This document shows positions 7,767 to 16,150 of a DNA stretch of 64,000 nt, piece by piece (the first letter of the stretch is position 1; the number at the start of each line of letters is the position of its first letter). A program made the position numbers and the translations under genes. Source of the stretch: Pseudomonas sp. Z8(2022) (GTDB taxonomy: Bacteria; Pseudomonadota; Gammaproteobacteria; Pseudomonadales; Pseudomonadaceae); the NCBI RefSeq assembly GCF_025837155.1, contig NZ_CP107549.1, positions 4,381,614 through 4,445,613 on the forward strand, in the 5' to 3' direction. The notes under the pieces are model-generated. The model saw nothing but the letters and a program-made list of their open reading frames with translations. It did not search any database and was not told where the DNA came from.

Positions 7767-9686
7767 CTACCAGCCCCCACCGCCGCCTCCTCCACCGCCA
7801 CCGCCCGAAGAGCCACCACCGGACGAACCACCGCCGCTCGACGAACTGCTCGCCGGCGGTGACGAAGCCAGTGCTGTGGCGCTGCTCAGGCCCGCGGCCA
7901 GGGCGCTGCTCAAGGCCTGTGGAGAGCTGTAGCTGCTGCGGCTGTGATACCAGGCCGGCTGATAATCACGCTGCGCCGGATCAATCAGGCCGCTGGCCAG
8001 GGCGGCGCTGAAGCGCGCACTCCACTTGTCCTCCATGCCGAGCGCCATGGCATAGGGAAGGTAACGTTCGTACAGGGCAATGCTCATCGCCGGAGCATCG
8101 GCCGCCAGCGCCAGGGCATCCTGCTCGGCCAGTTGCAGGTAGTTGCGATAACCCTCAAGCGTATCGAGCAGGCGTCGCCCTTCCAGCGTAGGGGCCGGCA
8201 TCAGGTAATAGAAAACCACCACCAACACGAAGTACAGCACGCTCAGCAGCAGGACCGGCAGGGACGCTGCCTCGGCGATCATCAGCAAACCAATCGGCAC
8301 CGGCCAGACGAACATCAGCGCCATCACAACCGAGACGATCTTGCGGAAAAAGCCGGCCTGGCGCCGGGCCTTGTTGATAAGCATCAGCGAAGGCAAGCCG
8401 AACCCAAGGGTAAACACCAGACCGGCCACCCCGGTGGCCAGCTCGTCGCCATGGGCGCTCATCGCCAGCATCGTCACACAGGCGATCACCGCCCAGATCA
8501 GACCAAAGCTCCAGAGGCCGCGGTTATTGCTGAACCAGGCCTTGCCCTGCTGCTGCAGCTGGCTTTGCAGGGCGCTCAGCGTATCTGCCAGGCGAGGCTC
8601 GTATTTCTTGCCGATGGTGATCGAATCGCCCTGCTTGCCTGTCTTGAACAGGCGATCAGTCAACTCGCGGTCCGCCGCGCCGAGGTCATCTCGCCCCCCC
8701 TTGCGCGACAGAATGAAACCATTGCGCGGTCTGTCCGCGATCTGCAGGTGCTTGCCGATGGCCATGTCGGTCAGCCAGACGCTGAACGCGCGCGAAGACG
8801 AAAACCCACCACGCAGTCCGCGATGCCAGAGATAGCCAGCCTGCACCGCGCTCATGCCCTGCGGCCCCTCGAACAGCGGGATGATCACACCCTTCTGCGG
8901 GTCGCGGCCGACGCGATTCCAGGCACTTAGGTAGAACAGCAGCAGGCCGATCAGCGCCAGCGCGCCGATGCCCAGGCCGAGGTTGTCCAGCAAGGCGCGC
9001 CTGGCGTTTTCCGCGGCGCCTGGCCGCGGCACCAGCCCGGCCGGCCAGTCCAGGGCAACCGTAAGGCCATGATGGGCGGGCAACTCTCTGGTAGTGGCCA
9101 GGCGCAGGTAGTCATCGCGGCGTTCGAGTATCCGGAAATCCCGCCCCTGATCACCTTCTGCACCGGTATAGGCCGTCGCCTGGCCGATGCGCGCTCCCGC
9201 AGGCAGATGCACCTCGACCGAAGCCTGGCGGATGGGAAATACCCAGCCATTGCCGGTCACGTTCCAGTACAGCTCGTCGGTCTCGGCGTGATGCAGGAGG
9301 ATGCGCTCGACACGGTAACGCAGCTCGTAGCGATAGCGACCCGGGTCGAGCAGCCTGTCCGCCGAGCCGAGGTAATAACGCACCCAGGCGCCTTTGCGCT
9401 CGCTGTGCACGGCCTCTTCACGCCCGTCGCGGGTCACGCCCAGCAGGGTGATCGGGCTGCTCTGCTCCAGCCCCGACGGCAGCGCGTAGCTGACCGGCAG
9501 ATCGCGATAGATACCGCGGCGAATATCGCGACCTTCGGCCCGCACGGTAATCCGTTCCGTCACCAGCAGGTTGCCGTCTGCCTCGACCTGCAGGCTGACG
9601 GCGAAATTCTCGATCACCTCCTGCGCCGACACCAGGCCGGGCAACAGGCAGCAGATCAGCAACAGACCACGCAGCCATCCTTGCAT
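7767..9686 (-). CDS. DUF2207 membrane protein with glycine-rich tail
   Basis: A 639-aa protein. It has a signal peptide (MQGWLRGLLLICCLLPGLVSA), an extracytoplasmic N-terminal DUF2207 region (residues about 25-230), a membrane helix (LGIGALALIGLLLFYLSAW) and a cluster of three to four more hydrophobic segments around residues 395-500. The tail is low-complexity Ser/Gly ending in a run of glycines and Trp. Such Gly-rich tails are typical of this family and of TPM proteins that sit beside LemA. The lemA-like gene is immediately upstream (2-bp gap), so the two are co-transcribed. Molecular function is unknown; envelope assembly or quality-control roles are only guesses. Confidence 0.85.
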   Translation of the reverse strand: MQGWLRGLLLICCLLPGLVSAQEVIENFAVSLQVEADGNLLVTERITVRAEGRDIRRGIYRDLPVSYALPSGLEQSSPITLLGVTRDGREEAVHSERKGAWVRYYLGSADRLLDPGRYRYELRYRVERILLHHAETDELYWNVTGNGWVFPIRQASVEVHLPAGARIGQATAYTGAEGDQGRDFRILERRDDYLRLATTRELPAHHGLTVALDWPAGLVPRPGAAENARRALLDNLGLGIGALALIGLLLFYLSAWNRVGRDPQKGVIIPLFEGPQGMSAVQAGYLWHRGLRGGFSSSRAFSVWLTDMAIGKHLQIADRPRNGFILSRKGGRDDLGAADRELTDRLFKTGKQGDSITIGKKYEPRLADTLSALQSQLQQQGKAWFSNNRGLWSFGLIWAVIACVTMLAMSAHGDELATGVAGLVFTLGFGLPSLMLINKARRQAGFFRKIVSVVMALMFVWPVPIGLLMIAEAASLPVLLLSVLYFVLVVVFYYLMPAPTLEGRRLLDTLEGYRNYLQLAEQDALALAADAPAMSIALYERYLPYAMALGMEDKWSARFSAALASGLIDPAQRDYQPAWYHSRSSYSSPQALSSALAAGLSSATALASSPPASSSSSGGGSSGGGSSGGGGGGGGGGGW

Positions 9687-9688
9687 GC

Positions 9689-10261
9689 TCAGAACTCCAT
9701 CCTCGGGGATTGACCGTCACGCGGATCATCCAGCGCGAAGTACTCTGCCTGGGTGAAGGCGAACAGACGCGCCACCAGGTTGCTCGGCACCGACTCGACC
9801 AGCACGTTCAGCTCGCGCACGGCACCGTTGTAGTAACGCCGGGCCATCTGGATATGGTTCTCGACCTCGCTGATGTTGCCCTGCAGTTCGCGAAACTGGC
9901 TGTCGGCCTTGAGTTCGGGATAAGCCTCGACCAGGGCGAACAGCTGACGCAACTGGCTGCTCAGCTGCGCCTCGACCGGCGCGCGCTGGCCCAGCGGCGA
10001 ATCGGCCAGTTGCACGGCACGCGTGCGCTCCTGCACCAAGGCTTCCAGCGTTCTCTGTTCGTAACCCATGTACTGGCGCACGCATTCCACCAGCGCCGGA
10101 ATCAGGCTGGAGCGGCGCTTGAGCTGCACATCGATGCCGCTCCAGGCCTCGGCCACGCGATGACGGTTGAACACCAGGCGGTTGTAGTAGAAGACCGTCA
10201 CGCCCGCGAGCACGAGCAGGAGCAGGATGCCCACGCTCCACCATAAAGCCGAATGCTGCAT
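9689..10261 (-). CDS. lemA: LemA family protein
   Basis: A 190-aa LemA-family protein with one N-terminal membrane anchor (VGILLLLVLAGVTVFYYNRLV) followed by a helical domain, likely exposed outside the cytoplasm. The typical signature YNRLVFNRHRVAEAWSGIDVQLKRRSSLIPALVECVR is present and is followed by coiled-coil-forming stretches. It heads a two-gene operon with the DUF2207 protein, the common pairing for this family. Biochemical role unknown. This is not the P. syringae LemA (GacS) sensor kinase, which is unrelated. Confidence 0.88.
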   Translation of the reverse strand: MQHSALWWSVGILLLLVLAGVTVFYYNRLVFNRHRVAEAWSGIDVQLKRRSSLIPALVECVRQYMGYEQRTLEALVQERTRAVQLADSPLGQRAPVEAQLSSQLRQLFALVEAYPELKADSQFRELQGNISEVENHIQMARRYYNGAVRELNVLVESVPSNLVARLFAFTQAEYFALDDPRDGQSPRMEF

Positions 10262-10376
10262 ACCTTCTCCTTGCTTGGTCTGTTGTCACAGACAACGTCC
10301 TCATCGGGACAGCCCGGGAGGACATCCCGGGGTTATGCCCGTATTCTCTAGTTCCAGCCTGCCAGCGAGGTTCCAG

Positions 10377-12296
10377 ATGCAGATCGAGCTGATCGAGATC
10401 CGCGATCACCTGAATCGCTTCGCCCCCTTCGACAACCTGCCGGAGCAGACACTCGACGAAATCGCCCGCCAGGTGCAGGTCGGCTATTTCAAGGCCGGCA
10501 GCGAGATCCTCGCTACCGGCGCGCCGATCCACGAGTTGCACTATGTTCGCAGCGGCGCGGTGGAAATCCACCGCCGCGGAGGCGAACTGCACAACCGCCT
10601 GACCGAAGGCGACATCTTCGGCCAGGCCGGTCTGCTGCGTGGCAACAAGGTACGCCTGGCGGCCAGGGCACTGGAAGACAGCCTGATCTATTTCATCCCT
10701 GGCACCCTGTTTCAGCAGCTCTGCGATCAGTTCGACAGCTTCGCCGATTTCGTCGAGGCCGAAGGCCAGTCGCGGCTCAAGTCTGCCCTTGAGGATAGTC
10801 ACGGCAAAGCCAGCGAGCTGATGAAGATCAAGGTGCGCAAGCTGATCAGCCGCTCGCCGGTCAGCGTCCCGCTGGACATGCCGGTGCAGCAGGTGGCCAG
10901 GGTGATGAGCGAGCAGAGCGTGTCCTCGGTGATCATCGTCAACCCCGGCAGGCTCTGGCCCAACCCCGCCCAGGTTCAGGTCGCCGATCAGCAGAATCAG
11001 GTGATGGCCGGCATCCTTACCGATCGCGACCTGCGCACCCGCGTGCTGGCCGAAGGGCTGCCAGGCGAAACACCGGTCAGCCAGGTGATGACCCCCGCCC
11101 CGGTTACCGTGCAGGCCGACGAGTCGGTGTTCGAGGCCATGCTGTGCATGCTGCGCAACAACATCCACCACCTGCCCGTGCTGCAACGGCGGCGCCCGGT
11201 GGGCATGATCTCGCTGGCCGACGTCATCCGCTACGAGTCGCGCAGCAGCCTGTATCTGGTCAACAGCATCTTCAACAGAAACTCGGTGGAAGACCTCAGA
11301 AGTCTGCTGCCGGATCTGCACGCCACCTTCGTGCGCATGGTTGCCGACGATGCCAGCGCGCATATGGTCGGCCGCGCCATGAGCAGCATCGGCCGCGCCT
11401 TCACTCGGCGTCTGCTGGTGCTTGCCGAGGAGAAACTCGGACCGCCGCCGGTGCCCTACTGCTTCATGATCGCCGGCTCGATGGCCCGTGACGAACAGCT
11501 GCTGCTGACCGACCAGGACAATGCCCTGGTGCTCGACGACAGCTTCGACCCGGACCAGCACGACGCCTACTTCGCCGAACTGGCGCAGTTCGTCAGCGAC
11601 GGCCTGGCCGCCTGCGGCTATGCCTACTGCAAGGGCGGGATCATGGCCAGCAACCCCAAATGGCGCCAGCCGCTGAAGGTGTGGCGTGGTTACTTCAGCC
11701 AGTGGATCGAACGCCCCAACCCGGAAACCCTGCTCAACAGCAGCATCTTCTTCGACCTCGATGGCGTGTACGGCAAGACCGCGCTGGTGGAAAACCTCAA
11801 GGACCTGCTGGCGGAGAAGGCCAGCGCCAGCCCGGCCTTCCTCGCCGCGCTGGCGCGCAATGCGCTCAATCGCACGCCGCCGCTGGGCTTCTTCCGTACC
11901 TTCGTCATGGAAACCGACGGCCGCCAGAAGAACATCATCAACCTCAAGGGCCGCGGCACGGCGCCGCTGACCGACCTGATCCGCGTGCACGCCCTGGCTT
12001 GCGGCTCCAAGGCGCAGAACTCGCTGGAACGCCTCGACGCCATCGCCGCCACCAGGCTGCTTCCGCAGGAAGCGCTGGAACATCTGCGCTACGCCTTCGA
12101 GTTCCTCAGCCTGGTGCGCATCCGCCACCAGGCCCGTGAGGTGGAGGCCGGCAACCCGCCCGACAATTACGTCGAGCCGGAGCAATTCAGCTCCAGCGAA
12201 CGCCATCACCTCAAGGAAGCCTTCCAGGTGGTGAGCAACGCGCAGAAGTTCCTGCGCTTCCGCTACCCGGCACAAGCGGCGTCCCGCCCACAATGA
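10377..12296 (+). CDS. cNMP-binding/CBS-pair/DUF294 nucleotidyltransferase-like signalling protein
   Basis: A 639-aa cytoplasmic protein. In order: a cyclic-nucleotide-binding fold (residues about 10-125), two CBS domains (about 155-290, with NQVMAGILTDRDLRTRV and PVGMISLADVI), a DUF294 nucleotidyltransferase-like domain with GSMARDEQLLLTDQDNALVL (the GS...D-x-D pattern of the GlnD/KNT fold), and DUF294_C. The start at 10377 is supported by AGCGAGG 6 bases before the ATG. Its stop overlaps the exonuclease start (ATGA), so the two are translationally coupled. P. aeruginosa has the same pair. The ligand and any nucleotide-transfer activity are unknown; regulation by an adenine nucleotide is a reasonable guess from the CBS pair. 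Confidence 0.87.
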   Translation: MQIELIEIRDHLNRFAPFDNLPEQTLDEIARQVQVGYFKAGSEILATGAPIHELHYVRSGAVEIHRRGGELHNRLTEGDIFGQAGLLRGNKVRLAARALEDSLIYFIPGTLFQQLCDQFDSFADFVEAEGQSRLKSALEDSHGKASELMKIKVRKLISRSPVSVPLDMPVQQVARVMSEQSVSSVIIVNPGRLWPNPAQVQVADQQNQVMAGILTDRDLRTRVLAEGLPGETPVSQVMTPAPVTVQADESVFEAMLCMLRNNIHHLPVLQRRRPVGMISLADVIRYESRSSLYLVNSIFNRNSVEDLRSLLPDLHATFVRMVADDASAHMVGRAMSSIGRAFTRRLLVLAEEKLGPPPVPYCFMIAGSMARDEQLLLTDQDNALVLDDSFDPDQHDAYFAELAQFVSDGLAACGYAYCKGGIMASNPKWRQPLKVWRGYFSQWIERPNPETLLNSSIFFDLDGVYGKTALVENLKDLLAEKASASPAFLAALARNALNRTPPLGFFRTFVMETDGRQKNIINLKGRGTAPLTDLIRVHALACGSKAQNSLERLDAIAATRLLPQEALEHLRYAFEFLSLVRIRHQAREVEAGNPPDNYVEPEQFSSSERHHLKEAFQVVSNAQKFLRFRYPAQAASRPQ

Positions 12297-13000
12297 ATCC
12301 GGATCAGAATCAGGACTGGCCGCAGCTCTTTGCCGAACGTGCCGCCAACAGCCGCGACAAACGCCTGCAGGCCTATTACGGTACCGGCTGCATCGCCGCC
12401 GATACGCCACTGGCCGACGCGCCGCTGGTGGCACTGGACGTGGAAACCACCGGCCTCGATCCACGCCAGCACGCCATCGTCAGCCTCGGCCTGGTACCGA
12501 TGAACCTGCAGCGCATTCGCTGCAGTGATGCCCGTTACTGGGTGGTCAAACCCACCAGCGAACTGAGCGCGGAGTCGGTGACCTTTCACCACATCACCCA
12601 CTCCGACATCCGCCATGCGCCGCGCCTGGCACACGTGCTGGACGAACTGCTCGAAGCGCTGGCCGGCAAGGTGGTGGTGGCGCACTACCGCAACATCGAG
12701 CGCAATTTTCTCGACCAGGCGCTGCGCCAGTATCTGGGCGAAGGGCTGGCCTTCCCCATCATCGACACCATGGAGCTGGAAGCCCGGTTGCATCCCAGGC
12801 GCACGGTCAGCTGGTGGGAGCGCCTGCGCGGCCGCCGCCCCGTCTCCATTCGCCTGGCCGACAGCCGCCTGCGCTACGGCCTGCCGCTGTACTCGGCCCA
12901 TCAAGCACTGACCGACGCCCTGGCCTGCGCTGAACTGCTGCAGGCGCAGGTGGCCACGCACTATCCGGCGCATACGCCTGTGGGCGCGCTCTGGAGCTAA
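12293..13000 (+). CDS. DEDDh 3'-5' exonuclease (DnaQ/RNase T-like)
   Basis: A 235-aa exonuclease of the DnaQ superfamily. All three motifs are visible: ExoI ALDVETTGLD, ExoII AHYRNIERNFLD and ExoIII SAHQALTDALACAE, with the DEDDh-type His. It lacks the beta-clamp or polymerase-contact parts that define DnaQ itself. It overlaps the preceding CBS/DUF294 gene by 4 nt. That coupling suggests that its activity is tied to the sensor protein. Substrate (DNA or RNA) cannot be told from the sequence. Confidence 0.88.
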   Translation: MNPDQNQDWPQLFAERAANSRDKRLQAYYGTGCIAADTPLADAPLVALDVETTGLDPRQHAIVSLGLVPMNLQRIRCSDARYWVVKPTSELSAESVTFHHITHSDIRHAPRLAHVLDELLEALAGKVVVAHYRNIERNFLDQALRQYLGEGLAFPIIDTMELEARLHPRRTVSWWERLRGRRPVSIRLADSRLRYGLPLYSAHQALTDALACAELLQAQVATHYPAHTPVGALWS

Positions 13001-13018
13001 ACTCCAGCCGCATTCGTG

Positions 13019-13041
13019 GAAGCGGCTTCAGCCGCGAAGCG
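13019..13041. repeat. REP-like palindrome
   Basis: GAAGCGGCTTCAGCCGCGAAGC is the common Pseudomonas REP core (AGCGGCTTCAGCCGCGA). The same core, inverted, is at 33973-33998. It lies just after the exonuclease stop in the 157-bp gap before the DUF2986 gene. Confidence 0.7.
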
Positions 13042-13157
13042 TTTGGCCTTCCAGCCACTCCGCGCAGGAAGGCAACCAGCGACGTTTACGAATAATCCGA
13101 CACGGGCCGACGCAGCGCGTGGCGTCCATCAGCATTCAACAGCGCAAGAACACGCCC

Positions 13158-13328
13158 ATGAACCGCCGTAAAAAGATCAAGCAACTACTCGAAGCCCACG
13201 CCAAAAAGGCCAACGCCAAACTCGCGCCCAGAAGCAACAAGCCCAAGTACATCAGCAAGGCTGACAGGGCAAAGCTGGAGGCTGAAGCGGCTCAAGGGCT
13301 CGTCACACCCACGGAGCAGAAACCGTAA
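13158..13328 (+). CDS. DUF2986 small basic protein
   Basis: A 56-aa lysine/arginine-rich protein starting MNRRKKIKQLLEAHAKKANA and containing NKPKYISKADRAKLEAEA, the conserved core of DUF2986. I choose the ATG at 13158 because the family begins MNRRKKI; an in-frame ATG at 13119 would add an unrelated 13 residues. No clear ribosome site is visible. The basic composition suggests nucleic-acid or ribosome contact, but the function is unknown. It is convergent with the LysR gene (31-bp gap). Confidence 0.7.
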   Translation: MNRRKKIKQLLEAHAKKANAKLAPRSNKPKYISKADRAKLEAEAAQGLVTPTEQKP

Positions 13329-13359
13329 AAACAGGCTCCTCCTACAGAGCTGCGTGGCG

Positions 13360-14262
13360 CTAGCCCAGCACCCTGTCCGCGGTATAGATCGCCTCGTCGA
13401 GAAACACGTTGACCGCCGGATGGTCGCGCTCGCCCTTGCGATAGGCCAGGAACACGCCGCGCTGAATATCCGGCAACAAGGGCACGGCGGTGATGCCCGG
13501 CAGCGCGCGCACCAGGCGCAGGCCGGAAACGATGGAGATGGAATTGCCCGAGGCGACCATGGCCGCAACCATTTCGAAGCCGGCGCAATGAGCGTTGATG
13601 CGCGGCGCAAAACCCGAGCGACGACACAGGTTGGTGATGAACTCGCCGAACGAGCTGCCGGTGGAATCCAGTGCCCAGGCTTCGTCACGCAGATCGGCGA
13701 TCGTCAGGCTGTCGCGTCTGGCCAGCGCGTGGTCGATGGGCAGCAACACGTGCAGCAGATCCTGGGTCAGGGGAATCAGCGCGTAGTGCTCGCGGCTCTC
13801 GTCGGGCGTCACCGCCAGGTCGTCGATCACCGCCACGTCGATCTGCCAGGAGCCGAGCGCGCTGAGGCTTTCCTGCGGTTCCAGGTCCAGCACCACCACA
13901 TTCAGGCGCGGATAGGCGATGCGCAGGCTGCGCACGGTATCCGCTATCACTGCCACGGCGATGGAGGGGAAGGCTGCCACGCGTAACTCACCGGCAATTT
14001 CGCCACGCAGCAGTGCCAGCTCCGAGCGCGCCTCATCGAGCACCGTAAGAATGCGCTCGGCATGCGCGACCAGCCGCTCGCCCGCCGGCGTCAGTACCAC
14101 GCCGCGCCCTCGCCGCTCGATCAGTGCCACGTCGACTTCGCGTTCGAGTTGGGACACCTGTTGCGACACGGCCGACGGCGTCAGGTGCAGCGACTCGGCA
14201 GCGGCCGCCATGGTACGGCAGCGGGCCAGTTCACGCAGGGTTCGCAGGCGGTTGATGTCCAT
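13360..14262 (-). CDS. LysR-type transcriptional regulator
   Basis: A 300-aa regulator with an N-terminal winged HTH (residues 1-60, MAAAAESLHLTPSAVSQQVSQLEREVDVALIERRGRGVVLTPAG) and a periplasmic-binding-like effector domain. It is divergent from the serine dehydratase gene across a 144-bp AT-rich gap, the classic LysR arrangement, so it may regulate that gene and itself. The ligand is not apparent. Confidence 0.9.
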   Translation of the reverse strand: MDINRLRTLRELARCRTMAAAAESLHLTPSAVSQQVSQLEREVDVALIERRGRGVVLTPAGERLVAHAERILTVLDEARSELALLRGEIAGELRVAAFPSIAVAVIADTVRSLRIAYPRLNVVVLDLEPQESLSALGSWQIDVAVIDDLAVTPDESREHYALIPLTQDLLHVLLPIDHALARRDSLTIADLRDEAWALDSTGSSFGEFITNLCRRSGFAPRINAHCAGFEMVAAMVASGNSISIVSGLRLVRALPGITAVPLLPDIQRGVFLAYRKGERDHPAVNVFLDEAIYTADRVLG

Positions 14263-14406
14263 GGCGCGATCTCAATAGTTAAGCGTCGCTAACGAATACA
14301 TTAAAAATAAATCAGTATACATAATGAAATAGCCGGCCTTAGATAGAGGTATCCGCACGCGTGTAAACGGACACGCGCCCGTTCAATCGACACGAAGAAT
14401 TCCGCC
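14263..14406. promoter_or_regulatory. Divergent AT-rich control region, LysR gene / serine dehydratase
   Basis: The gap is far more AT-rich than its surroundings. It contains imperfect dyads compatible with LysR T-N11-A sites, including GTTA-N8-TAAC at about 14278-14293, and GTATAC near 14316. No single operator can be assigned with confidence. Confidence 0.4.
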
Positions 14407-15795
14407 ATGGCTATCAGCGTTTTCGACCTGTTCAAAGTGGGTATCGGCCCGTCCAGCTCTCACACCGTCGGCCCGATGCGCGCCGCTGCGTTGTTTACCC
14501 ACGCCCTGGAAAATCACGGTCACATGCCCAAGGTGAGTCGTGTGGTAGCCGAGCTGTACGGTTCGCTGGGCGCCACCGGCAAGGGCCACGGCAGTGACAA
14601 GGCGGTGCTGCTCGGCCTCAGTGGCCATGAGCCGGATACCGTCAACGTCGACCTGGTCCCCCAGTACATCGAGACCATCCGCCGCGACAGGCGCATCGCC
14701 CTGAACGGCAAGCACGCCGTGGCCTTCGACGAGAAAGCCGACCTGAAGATGTTCCGCAAGGCGCTTCCCCTGCATGCCAACGGCCTGCGCTTCGCCGCCT
14801 TCGATGCTGCCGGCATCCAGCTGCACGAGGCCACCTACTACTCGGTCGGTGGCGGCTTCGTGGTCAGCGAGGCGGTGCTGGCCGATGGCACCAAGCAGAA
14901 GATCATCGCGCCGGATGCCACCACCCTGCCGCTGCCCTTCCGCAGCGGCGCCGACCTGCTCAGGCTGACCCGCGAGCACGGTATCGGCATCGCCGAAGTG
15001 ATGCGCCGCAACGAGCGCCACTGGCGCAATGACGAAGAAACCGACGCCGGCCTGCTGGAAATCTGGAGGGTGATGCAGGCCTGTGTGGAGCGTGGTTGCC
15101 GCACCGAAGGCATCCTCGCTGGCGGCTTCAAGGTACGCCGTCGCGCTGCCATCCTGGCGCGCAAGCTGGGCGGCTTCCAGCGCAGCTACATGGAAGACCC
15201 GCTGCGCATGCTCGACTGGGTCAACCTCTGGGCCCTGGCGGTGAACGAGGAGAACGCCGCCGGTGGCCGCGTGGTGACGGCACCGACCAACGGTGCCGCC
15301 GGCATCATCCCGGCGGTGCTGCACTACTACGCCAACGCCATTTCCGGCGCCAGCGAGCGCGGCATCATCGATTTCCTGCTGACCGCCGGCGCCATCGGCA
15401 TCCTCTACAAGGAAAACGCCTCGATCAGCGGCGCCGAAGTCGGCTGCCAGGGTGAAGTCGGCGTGGCCTGTTCGATGGCGGCCGGCGCGCTGTGCGCGGT
15501 ACTCGGCGGCACCCCGGAGCAGGTCGAGAACGCCGCCGAGATCGGCATGGAACACCACCTGGGCCTGACCTGCGACCCGGTCGGCGGCCTGGTGCAGATC
15601 CCCTGCATCGAGCGCAACGCCATCGCCTCGGTGAAAGCGATCAACGCCGCGCGCATGGCGCTGTACGGCGATGGCTCGCACTACGTAAGCCTGGACAAGG
15701 TGATCAAGACCATGCGCGAAACCGGCGCCGACATGCTGACCAAATACAAGGAAACCGCCCGTGGCGGCCTGGCGGTGAATATCATCGAGTGCTGA
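14407..15795 (+). CDS. sdaA: L-serine ammonia-lyase (L-serine dehydratase), iron-sulfur, single chain
   Basis: Deaminates L-serine to pyruvate and ammonia using an oxygen-sensitive [4Fe-4S] cluster. It has 462 aa with fused beta and alpha domains. The N-terminal FKVGIGPSSSHTVGPMRAA and C-terminal cluster-binding cysteines (CQGEVGVACSMAAGALC, LTCDPVGGLVQIPC) are present. It is transcribed alone, divergent from a LysR regulator, and ends at a strong terminator. P. aeruginosa carries an sdaB of the same type near glycine-betaine catabolism genes. A BCCT osmolyte transporter is the next gene here, so serine made from glycine could be its substrate source. Confidence 0.93.
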   Translation: MAISVFDLFKVGIGPSSSHTVGPMRAAALFTHALENHGHMPKVSRVVAELYGSLGATGKGHGSDKAVLLGLSGHEPDTVNVDLVPQYIETIRRDRRIALNGKHAVAFDEKADLKMFRKALPLHANGLRFAAFDAAGIQLHEATYYSVGGGFVVSEAVLADGTKQKIIAPDATTLPLPFRSGADLLRLTREHGIGIAEVMRRNERHWRNDEETDAGLLEIWRVMQACVERGCRTEGILAGGFKVRRRAAILARKLGGFQRSYMEDPLRMLDWVNLWALAVNEENAAGGRVVTAPTNGAAGIIPAVLHYYANAISGASERGIIDFLLTAGAIGILYKENASISGAEVGCQGEVGVACSMAAGALCAVLGGTPEQVENAAEIGMEHHLGLTCDPVGGLVQIPCIERNAIASVKAINAARMALYGDGSHYVSLDKVIKTMRETGADMLTKYKETARGGLAVNIIEC

Positions 15796-15812
15796 TGCAC
15801 GACCACCAGATA

Positions 15813-15852
15813 CAAAAACGCCGCGAACCCTGACAGGTTCGCGGCGTTTTTG
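15813..15852. terminator. Strong intrinsic terminator after sdaA
   Basis: A 17-bp perfect stem (15813-15829 with 15836-15852; arm starts CAAAAACGCCGCGAACC) with loop CTGACA. The arm ends in GTTTTTG, giving a T-run in both directions, so it could also stop minus-strand transcripts. Confidence 0.9.
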
Positions 15853-15934
15853 TGTGTGGCAGGGGGCGATGATCGAGCGTTGAAAGCCCCCTCTCACCCT
15901 GATGCCAGTCAGTTGAGCGTCGACGCTGCGAATG

Positions 15935-16009
15935 CGTAGGAGCGGCGCCCCGCCGCGAACCAGGGCGATGCGCAATTGAAAAGCTTCGCCCCGGGGCGAG
16001 GCTCCTACG
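15935..16009. repeat. Inverted pair of REP-like units
   Basis: CGTAGGAGC at 15935-15943 and GCTCCTACG at 16001-16009 bracket two GC-rich partial palindromes (GGCGCCCCGCCGCGAA; TTCGCCCCGGGGCGA). This is the usual outward-facing REP doublet. Confidence 0.6.
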
Positions 16010-16047
16010 AAAGGCCACTTTGGCGGCCTTATCTGATCGGCAACCCT

Positions 16048-16117
16048 GTCCCTCTCCCATAAATGGGAGAGGGACACAGCGACGCTCTCCTCGATGCCCT
16101 TCTCCCTTGGGAGAAGG
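16048..16117. repeat. Two adjacent near-perfect hairpins before the BCCT stop
   Basis: GTCCCTCTCCCAT-AA-ATGGGAGAGGGAC (16048-16075, 13-bp arms) and CCTTCTCCC-TT-GGGAGAAGG (16098-16117). They belong to the CTCTCCC...GGGAGAG repeat type common in Pseudomonas and Xanthomonas. They lie just downstream of the minus-strand BCCT gene and complete the 355-bp gap 15796-16150. Confidence 0.65.
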
Positions 16118-16150
16118 TGGCGCCAAGCGCCGGATGCGGGGGTAGCCCGC

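Noticed and set aside
9726..12464. A 912-codon open frame on the minus strand opposite lemA and the DUF294 gene
   Set aside because: It runs antisense to well-supported genes, has composition typical of a shadow frame in GC-rich DNA, and shows no domain.
14383..16077. A 564-codon minus-strand open frame across sdaA
   Set aside because: Antisense shadow of the serine dehydratase gene; no ribosome site or recognisable protein.
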